The translations under genes and the position numbers were made by a program. A DNA stretch of 10,949 nucleotides from Phyllobacteriaceae bacterium (GTDB lineage: Bacteria > Pseudomonadota > Alphaproteobacteria > Rhizobiales > Devosiaceae): positions 1-10,949 of the forward strand of contig JAAZLP010000040.1 of the NCBI GenBank assembly GCA_012799265.1, written 5' to 3'. Below, in pieces: positions 6,141 to 10,949 of this stretch. Position 1 is the first letter of the stretch; each line of letters opens with the position of its first letter. The notes under the pieces were generated by a model that saw only the letters and a list, made by a program, of their open reading frames with translations, ran no database searches and was not told where the DNA came from.

Positions 6141-7064
6141 ATGACCTCTCGCCCCGCTCACATGGACCCCAAGAACTCGTTCCAGGGACTTATCCTCACC
6201 CTGCAGAATTTCTGGGCAGAGCAAGGCTGCGTGATTCTCCAGCCCTACGACATGCAGATGGGCGCTGGTACTTTCCATACCGCCACCACCCTCCGCGCCC
6301 TCGGCCCAAAGCCTTGGAAAGCCGCCTATGTGCAGCCTTCGCGCCGACCAAAGGACGGTCGCTACGGGGAAAATCCGAACCGTCTGCAGCACTATTATCA
6401 GTTCCAGGTGATCCTCAAGCCGTCGCCGGACAACATCCAGCAGCTCTATCTGGATTCCCTCGCGGCCATCGGCCTCGACTCCTCCGTGCACGACATCCGC
6501 TTCGTCGAAGACGACTGGGAAAGCCCCACGCTCGGCGCCTGGGGTCTCGGCTGGGAATGCTGGTGCGACGGCATGGAAGTTTCCCAGTTCACCTATTTCC
6601 AGCAGGTCGCCGGCTTTGAATGCTCGCCGGTCCCGGGCGAAATTACCTATGGCCTGGAACGACTTGCCATGTATGTGCAGGGCGTCGAGAACGTCTACGA
6701 CCTCAACTTCAACGGCCGCGAAGGCGCTGAAAAGGTTACCTATGGCGACGTCTTCCTGCAGAACGAGCAGGAAAGCTCGAAGTACAATTTCGAAGCCGCC
6801 GACACCGAAATCCTCTTCCGCCACTTCGAAGACGCGGAAAAGGAATGCCGCGCCATCCTCGCCAAGGGCACTGACGGCAACCGGCAAACCATGGCCATCC
6901 CGGCCTATGAGCAGGTCGTCAAGGCATCGCACAATTTCAACATGCTGGATGCCCGCGGCGTGATCTCGGTCACCGAGCGCCAAAGCTACATCCTGCGCAT
7001 CCGCGAGCTCGCAAAGGCCTGCGGCGAAGCCTGGTTGCAGACCGCTGGCGGCGGCGCCGAATAA
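6141..7064 (+). CDS. glyQ: Glycyl-tRNA synthetase alpha subunit
   Basis: GlyQ is the catalytic subunit of the bacterial alpha2-beta2 glycyl-tRNA synthetase, which activates glycine with ATP and charges tRNA-Gly. The 307 residues match the family length and are closely similar to E. coli GlyQ across nearly the whole protein: FQGLILTLQNFW (14-25), AAYVQPSRRPKDGRYGENPNR (61-81), HYYQFQVILKPSPDNIQ (84-100), VHDIRFVEDDWESPTLGAWG (116-135), the class II motif 3-like GEITYGLERLAMY (166-178), and ARGVISVTERQSYILRIREL (271-290). The start is ATG 6141, with GGA about 9 bases upstream. ATG 6162 (MDPKNSFQ) is an alternative, but it has no visible ribosome binding site. The partner gene glyS is not next: it begins 2.6 kb downstream after two unrelated genes. 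Confidence 0.98.
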   Translation: MTSRPAHMDPKNSFQGLILTLQNFWAEQGCVILQPYDMQMGAGTFHTATTLRALGPKPWKAAYVQPSRRPKDGRYGENPNRLQHYYQFQVILKPSPDNIQQLYLDSLAAIGLDSSVHDIRFVEDDWESPTLGAWGLGWECWCDGMEVSQFTYFQQVAGFECSPVPGEITYGLERLAMYVQGVENVYDLNFNGREGAEKVTYGDVFLQNEQESSKYNFEAADTEILFRHFEDAEKECRAILAKGTDGNRQTMAIPAYEQVVKASHNFNMLDARGVISVTERQSYILRIRELAKACGEAWLQTAGGGAE

Positions 7065-7108
7065 CGTTCCCGGCCGCTAAGCCGTTGATTTACGCCAGAT
7101 GACCTGAC

Positions 7109-7135
7109 ACTCTCCGGGCAATTTTCCTGGGGAGT
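7109..7135 (+). promoter_or_regulatory. Hairpin covering the lemA ribosome binding site
   Basis: ACTCTCCGGG (7109-7118) can pair with CCTGGGGAGT (7126-7135): ten base pairs, two of them G-U in RNA, around a 7-base loop (CAATTTT). The 3' arm contains GGGGAG (7129-7134), the evident lemA Shine-Dalgarno, 9 bases before the ATG at 7144. The stem would therefore hide the ribosome binding site. No T run follows, so it is not an intrinsic terminator for glyQ. Folding was done by eye. Confidence 0.45.
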
Positions 7136-7143
7136 CTCCGCGG

Positions 7144-7698
7144 ATGGAATGGGTCATTTTCGCACTTGTGGTCGGCGTCGCTGGCTACGCCATCGTCATC
7201 TACAACAGCCTGGTTTCCAACCGGCAGATGGTCCGTGAGGGCTGGTCGGGCATCGATGTCCAGCTCAAGCGCCGTACCGATCTCATCCCCAATCTGATGG
7301 AGACGGTGAAGGGCTACATGACTCATGAGCGTGAAACGCTCGACGCCGTCATCAATGCCCGCGCCAAGGCCACCAGTGCTGCCGCTTCCGGTCCCGAAGC
7401 TCGCGCCAAGGCTGAAGGCGAACTGTCATCCGCCCTGGGGCGCCTGCTCGCCGTCGCGGAAGCCTATCCGGACCTCAAGGCCAACACGACCTTCCTCGAA
7501 TTCCAGAACGCCCTGCGCGGCGTGGAAGACGAAATCCAGATGGCCCGCCGCTACTACAATGGCGCCGTTCGCAACCTGAACATTCAGGTTGAATCCTTCC
7601 CCTCCAACATCATCGCGAACATGTTCAAGTTCGTTCAGGAGCAGTATTTCGAGCTCGAAAACGAGGCGGAACGTGCCGTGCCACACGTGAATTTCTAA
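7144..7698 (+). CDS. lemA: LemA family protein
   Basis: LemA proteins are small membrane-anchored helical-bundle proteins found across bacteria; their biochemical role is not established. The 184 residues begin with an N-terminal membrane helix (about 2-20). The family signatures follow: YNSLVSNRQMVREGWSGIDV (20-39), QLKRRTDLIPNLMETVKGY (40-58), the second helix with LAVAEAYPDLKANTTFLEFQ (102-121), ARRYYNGAVRNLN (134-146), and the end VESFPSNIIANMF...YFELE...VNF. Most of the protein is expected outside the cytoplasm with a short N-terminus, as in other LemA proteins. GGGGAG at 7129-7134 gives a strong ribosome binding site. The DUF2207 gene follows after 5 bases; lemA and DUF2207 genes are frequent neighbours in bacteria, suggesting a shared envelope function. 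The symbol denotes the family; this is not the LemA/GacS sensor kinase of Pseudomonas. Confidence 0.95.
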   Translation: MEWVIFALVVGVAGYAIVIYNSLVSNRQMVREGWSGIDVQLKRRTDLIPNLMETVKGYMTHERETLDAVINARAKATSAAASGPEARAKAEGELSSALGRLLAVAEAYPDLKANTTFLEFQNALRGVEDEIQMARRYYNGAVRNLNIQVESFPSNIIANMFKFVQEQYFELENEAERAVPHVNF

Positions 7699-7703
7699 GC
7701 CTG

Positions 7704-9605
7704 ATGCGCCTCGCCTCTCGCCTCCTTGCCGCCCTCACGTTCCTTCTCGCGCTGGCCATTCCAGCGTTAGCGCGCGAGGAAATCCGTTCCTTTGCCGCTG
7801 ATGTCACCCTGGCCGTTGACGGCTCGGTGCGGGTGGTCGAGACAGTCGACGTCAATGCCGAAGGCATCGACATAAGGCGAGGCATTTACCGCGATATTCC
7901 CGTCACCATGGTGGGGCCCTCCGGCAACAAGATCCGCATCTCGCTCGATGTCGAATCCGTCGCCCGCAAGGGCAAGCCCGAGCAGTTCCGGGTTGAGCGC
8001 ATGGGCGACTTCCAGCGCATCTGGATCGGTAATCCGGACATGCTGCTGCCGCGGGGCGAGCACCGATATACGATTACCTACACCATGCAGCGCATGGCCC
8101 GGCCGAGCGCCGATGGTGATGAGCTCTACTGGAACGCGACGGGCAATTACTGGGATTTCCCAATACTTCGATCCAGCGCGCGGGTGACCTTGCCCCCGGG
8201 CGCGGTGATCCAGAACATGTCGGCCTATACCGGCGTGGCCGGGTCTACCGAAACTGCGGTGACGATCACGCAGGAAAGCGACAACGTCGCGACTTTCCAG
8301 ACCCAACGGGCCCTTGGTGCGGGCGAAGGGATGAGCTTCGCGGTCTCATTTCAGAAGGGCGTCGTAGCTTATCCAGAAGGGACCGACGCAGTTCTGCAGG
8401 CTATTTCCGATCAGCGGGAAACGCTTCTGTCCATAGGCTCGGTCATCCTGCTGCTGCTTTACAATTTCACCGCCTGGTTGCGCGTCGGTCGTGACCCTCC
8501 CAAGGGAACGATCATCCCGCTTTTCCATCCGCCCAAGGACTTCTCGCCGGCGCTGACGAACTACGTCCAGAACTGGGGCTTTTCCAAATCGGGGTGGACC
8601 GCCATGACGGCCGCGATATTCAGTCTCGGCGTAAAGGGCCTGGTCAAAATCGACAATGTCGGCAAGACCCTGACGGTGCGGAATACGGGCCGCAAGCCTG
8701 ACGAAAAGCTGCCGTCGGGTGAACAGGTGCTGTTCAACTATTTCTCGCAGAAGGGGTCAGTGAGTTTCGACAAGGCGAACGGCCTTGATCTTGCGACCAA
8801 GCGCGGTGAATTGACCGCTGCGATCGAGCAGGAGAACCGTTCGGTCTGGTTCAATCACAACACCGGATTTGCCGTATTCAGCTTTGTTCTCGCCGCCGTC
8901 ATGGTAGGCGCGATGGTTTTCTTCGACGTACTTGATCCCTTCTGGATGGTCGTTGCCGCCTTCCTGGCCGTGATCTTCGGTATTGTCGCGACCGTTCTTG
9001 TCAGCTCCATTCGGAGCGGAAACTGGTTCCAGCGTGCGATTATCGCCGTATGGATCGGCGCCTTCGCGATCAATGGCGGCGGCGGTCTTCTCGACATTTT
9101 CACCAGCGTCGAGATCAACAATGCAGCGATCGCTGCAGGGTCGTTGATCGTGATCAGCATCGTCTTCGCCGTTTTGATGCGAGCGCCCACAGTACAGGGA
9201 CGCAAGGCCATGGACGAGATCGAGGGCTTCAAGCTTTATCTCGAAACAGCCGAGAAAAACCGCCTCAACATAAGCGGCGAGCCGCCGCTGAATGTGGAGC
9301 GGTTTGAACGCATCCTGCCCTATGCCATCGCGCTCGGCGTTGAAAAACCATGGTCCGAGCATTTCGAGGCAGAGCTGGCGCGCAATGCCCAGACAGGGCA
9401 GGAGACGAGCTATTCCCCGGTCTGGTATTCGGGTAGCCGTCGCGATTTTTCCAGCGGCTCGCTGTCCAATACGGTGGCCGCAGCATCGTCCGGGATGGCA
9501 GCGGCCATGGTGGCAGCACAGCCTGTGCAGGCAAGTTCTTCCGGCTCCAGTGGTGGCGGTTTTTCCGGCGGCGGTGGCGGTGGTGGTGGCGGCGGCGGCT
9601 GGTAG
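7704..9605 (+). CDS. DUF2207 membrane protein with glycine-rich C-terminus
   Basis: A 633-residue envelope protein of unknown function. A signal peptide (1-23, hydrophobic core then IPALA|RE) is followed by an extracytoplasmic beta-rich domain at about 24-235, containing EEIRSFAADVTLAVDGSVRVVE and RRGIYRDIP, phrases typical of DUF2207 N-terminal domains. Next come a membrane helix at about 241-257, a linker that is probably cytoplasmic (about 260-385), and four hydrophobic segments at about 388-408, 413-435, 444-466 and 474-492. A region follows with ILPYAIALGVEKPWSEHFE (537-555), also typical of the family, and finally a Ser/Gly-rich tail ending in eleven consecutive glycines and a tryptophan. 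I see no cysteine and no enzymatic motif. The ATG is 5 bases after the lemA stop and lacks a clear Shine-Dalgarno, so it is probably co-transcribed and translationally coupled with lemA. Glycine-rich ends are common in this family. Confidence 0.9.
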   Translation: MRLASRLLAALTFLLALAIPALAREEIRSFAADVTLAVDGSVRVVETVDVNAEGIDIRRGIYRDIPVTMVGPSGNKIRISLDVESVARKGKPEQFRVERMGDFQRIWIGNPDMLLPRGEHRYTITYTMQRMARPSADGDELYWNATGNYWDFPILRSSARVTLPPGAVIQNMSAYTGVAGSTETAVTITQESDNVATFQTQRALGAGEGMSFAVSFQKGVVAYPEGTDAVLQAISDQRETLLSIGSVILLLLYNFTAWLRVGRDPPKGTIIPLFHPPKDFSPALTNYVQNWGFSKSGWTAMTAAIFSLGVKGLVKIDNVGKTLTVRNTGRKPDEKLPSGEQVLFNYFSQKGSVSFDKANGLDLATKRGELTAAIEQENRSVWFNHNTGFAVFSFVLAAVMVGAMVFFDVLDPFWMVVAAFLAVIFGIVATVLVSSIRSGNWFQRAIIAVWIGAFAINGGGGLLDIFTSVEINNAAIAAGSLIVISIVFAVLMRAPTVQGRKAMDEIEGFKLYLETAEKNRLNISGEPPLNVERFERILPYAIALGVEKPWSEHFEAELARNAQTGQETSYSPVWYSGSRRDFSSGSLSNTVAAASSGMAAAMVAAQPVQASSSGSSGGGFSGGGGGGGGGGGW

Positions 9606-9625
9606 GCTGCCGCATCCAAAACTGC

Positions 9626-9637
9626 TTGATGCATCAA
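9626..9637. repeat. Perfect 12-base palindrome TTGATGCATCAA
   Basis: Every base of TTGATGCATCAA pairs with its mirror, giving two 6-base half-sites with no spacer. It lies 68 bases before the glyS start and 20 bases after the DUF2207 stop. The symmetry suits a homodimeric DNA-binding regulator, but no specific one is recognised. Confidence 0.5.
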
Positions 9638-9660
9638 CGCCCGGCCATGGACATCGGGCG
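9638..9660 (+). terminator. GC-rich hairpin after the DUF2207 gene, without T run
   Basis: CGCCCG (9638-9643) and CGGGCG (9655-9660) form a perfect 6-bp stem around an 11-base loop that itself contains CCATGG. It starts 32 bases after the DUF2207 stop. The absence of a following T run argues against an intrinsic terminator; it could instead help define the 3' end of the lemA-DUF2207 transcript, or be chance in GC-rich DNA. Confidence 0.25.
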
Positions 9661-9705
9661 ATGCACTTGCTAGGCAAACGCGCGCTCTCTGACTGGTAAG
9701 CCAAC

Positions 9706-10949
9706 ATGCCCGAACTGCTGCTTGAACTCTTCTCCGAGGAAATTCCCGCCCGCTTTCAGCGTCGTGCGGCAGAGGACCTCAAGAAGGCCGTCACCAATGC
9801 CCTGGTCGACGCCGGACTGGTCTATGAAGGCGCCAATGCATTCGTCACGCCGCGCCGTCTGGCGCTGACCGTTTCGGGTCTGCCGGCTCGCTCGCCGGAC
9901 ACGCGTGAAGAAAAGAAGGGCCCAAAGGTCGGCGCACCACAGCCGGCCATCGACGGCTTCCTGCGCTCCGCTGGTCTGAGTTCCATCGACGAAGCCAAGG
10001 TCGAGAGCGACCCCAAAAAGGGTGATTTCTACGTTGCCGTGATCGAGAAGCCGGGCGCCGATGCGGTCGACCTGCTGTCTGCGATCCTGCCCAAGATCAT
10101 GGGTGATTTCGGCTGGGCCAAGTCCATGCGCTGGGGCTCGGGCAGCTTTAACTGGGTGCGCCCGCTGCGCGCCATCACCGCAACGTTCGGTACCGAGAAT
10201 GACGAGCCGATCGTTGTTCCCTTCGCCGTTGCGGGTCTTGAATCCGGCCAGACGACCTTTGGCCATCGCTTCCTGTCGCCAGACGCCATCCGCGTAAAAC
10301 GTTTTGACGATTACCTGGTGGCGCTGGAGCGCGCCAAGGTCGTGCTCGATATCGACCGCCGCAAGGACATTATCCGCACCGACGCCGATAACCTCGCCTT
10401 TGCGCAGGGCTTGACCGTCATCCATGACGAAGGCCTGCTGGAAGAGGTCGCCGGTCTCGTCGAGTGGCCCAATGTCATGATGGGCTCGTTCGACCCTGAA
10501 TTCCTCAAGCTGCCCGAGGAAGTCATCATCGCCACCATTCGCGCCAACCAGAAGTGCTTCTGTCTGCCCGACGCCTCCGGCAAGCTGGCGCCAAACTTCA
10601 TCATCACGTCCAACACTGTTCCGACCGATGGCGGCGCCGCTATCATCGAGGGCAATGAGCGCGTTATCCGCGCGCGTCTCTCCGACGCCGCCTTCTTCTA
10701 TCAGGGGGACCTTGCAATCCCGCTGGAACATGGCCTGCCCAAGCTCGAAGACATGGTTTTCCACGCCAAGCTGGGTACGCAGTTCGCCATGGTCGAGCGG
10801 CTGGTGAAGCTTGCCGAAGCCATCGCCCCGAAGGTGGGCGCCGATGTCGAAAAAACCAAGCGCGCCGCAATGCTCGCAAAGGCTGATCTCGTCACAGGCA
10901 TGGTCGGCGAATTCCCCGAGCTTCAGGGCCTCATGGGTCGCTACTATGC
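9706..10949 (+). CDS. glyS: Glycyl-tRNA synthetase beta subunit, 5' part
   Basis: GlyS is the large beta subunit of the alpha2-beta2 glycyl-tRNA synthetase, needed for tRNA-Gly recognition. The frame runs from ATG 9706 off the right edge, so 414 of roughly 690-700 residues are visible, with no stop. Family landmarks in order: MPELLLELFSEEIPARF (1-17), FVTPRRLAL (46-54), FNWVRPLRAI (148-157), TTFGHRFL (183-190), LLEEVAGLVEWPNVMMGSFD (244-263), LPEEVIIATIRANQKCF (269-285), GNERVIRARLSDAAFFY (316-332), and KADLVTGMVGEFPELQGLMGRYY (392-414), where the HD-like part of the protein lies. No start further upstream is possible in this frame without losing the homology. GGTAAG at 9695-9700 is a weak ribosome binding site. 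Its partner glyQ lies upstream, beyond the lemA-DUF2207 pair. Confidence 0.97.
   Translation, partial: MPELLLELFSEEIPARFQRRAAEDLKKAVTNALVDAGLVYEGANAFVTPRRLALTVSGLPARSPDTREEKKGPKVGAPQPAIDGFLRSAGLSSIDEAKVESDPKKGDFYVAVIEKPGADAVDLLSAILPKIMGDFGWAKSMRWGSGSFNWVRPLRAITATFGTENDEPIVVPFAVAGLESGQTTFGHRFLSPDAIRVKRFDDYLVALERAKVVLDIDRRKDIIRTDADNLAFAQGLTVIHDEGLLEEVAGLVEWPNVMMGSFDPEFLKLPEEVIIATIRANQKCFCLPDASGKLAPNFIITSNTVPTDGGAAIIEGNERVIRARLSDAAFFYQGDLAIPLEHGLPKLEDMVFHAKLGTQFAMVERLVKLAEAIAPKVGADVEKTKRAAMLAKADLVTGMVGEFPELQGLMGRYY

Larger units (their letters stand above)
9606..9705. other. 100-base gap between the DUF2207 gene and glyS
   Basis: It contains a 12-base perfect palindrome (9626-9637), directly followed by a 6-bp inverted repeat (9638-9660), and a 12-codon reading frame ending 6 bases before glyS (9661-9699). 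I see no convincing -35/-10 pair. The glyS ribosome binding site is weak: GGTAAG at 9695-9700. Confidence 0.5.

Noticed and set aside
6162..6164. Alternative glyQ start at the second ATG
   Set aside because: No ribosome binding site lies before it, whereas ATG 6141 has GGA at a usable distance; the choice changes only seven residues.
6042..6983. Minus-strand frame of 313 codons opposite glyQ
   Set aside because: glyQ is unmistakable on the plus strand, and the antisense translation has no family features.
8839..8852. LexA-like near match GTTC-N6-GTTC inside the DUF2207 gene, and GTTC-N8-GTTC at 5700-5715
   Set aside because: The spacings are 6 and 8 rather than 7. The first is inside coding sequence, and the second only overlaps the proper site at 5712.
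9556..9602. Glycine-codon tract as a possible repeat element or G-quadruplex
   Set aside because: It is explained by the glycine-rich tail common in DUF2207 proteins. The guanines come mostly in pairs and quadruplex potential is modest.
9670..10764. Minus-strand frame of 364 codons opposite glyS
   Set aside because: glyS homology covers the region on the plus strand in a frame that runs off the window edge; the antisense frame is a GC-bias shadow.
1..10949. tRNA, rRNA, CRISPR array, insertion sequence, phage or defence system
   Set aside because: I found no repeat-spacer pattern, no transposase or integrase motifs and no nuclease, helicase or toxin-antitoxin genes. Every long frame is accounted for by the genes listed.

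Overview
This is a high-GC bacterial chromosomal segment, almost certainly from an alphaproteobacterium of the Hyphomicrobiales (Rhizobiales) type. The clues are an ETF-ubiquinone oxidoreductase, a long-chain polyprenyl diphosphate synthase of the ubiquinone kind, split glycyl-tRNA synthetase genes (glyQ/glyS), strong G/C bias at third codon positions, and one exact copy of the alphaproteobacterial LexA-type motif. A Devosia-like genus would fit, but that is a guess. The content is mainly core housekeeping. I see no transposase, integrase, tRNA, rRNA, CRISPR array or phage gene. No gap between genes exceeds 162 bases.

Layout. (1) 1-1074: the 3' part of an ETF-ubiquinone oxidoreductase gene. 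(2) 1172-3791: a secreted TPR-repeat protein followed 4 bases later by ispE of the MEP isoprenoid pathway. (3) 3795-4814, minus strand: a long-chain all-trans polyprenyl diphosphate synthase (ubiquinone side chain), convergent with ispE with only 3 bases between the stop codons. (4) 4903-5688: a TrmN6-like N6-adenine methyltransferase, divergent from the prenyl synthase across an 88-base gap with a good sigma70-like promoter built on a palindromic -10. (5) 5689-5850: the largest gap, holding an exact GTTC-N7-GTTC motif, an 11-base direct repeat and a small inverted repeat. (6) 5851-6084: a 77-residue single-pass membrane protein of unknown function. (7) 6141-7064: glyQ. (8) 7144-9605: a lemA and DUF2207 gene pair. 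(9) 9706 to the right edge: the 5' part of glyS.

How the genes relate. IspE makes an intermediate on the way to IPP/DMAPP, and the prenyl synthase uses IPP to build the quinone tail. ETF-QO delivers electrons to ubiquinone. Three neighbouring genes therefore bear on quinone supply or use, although they do not form one operon. GlyQ and GlyS are the two subunits of one enzyme, yet the envelope-associated lemA/DUF2207 pair sits between their genes. The most interesting non-coding signals are the candidate SOS box upstream of the small membrane protein, a hairpin that would cover the lemA ribosome binding site, and palindromes ahead of glyS. All of these were found by eye and are untested.
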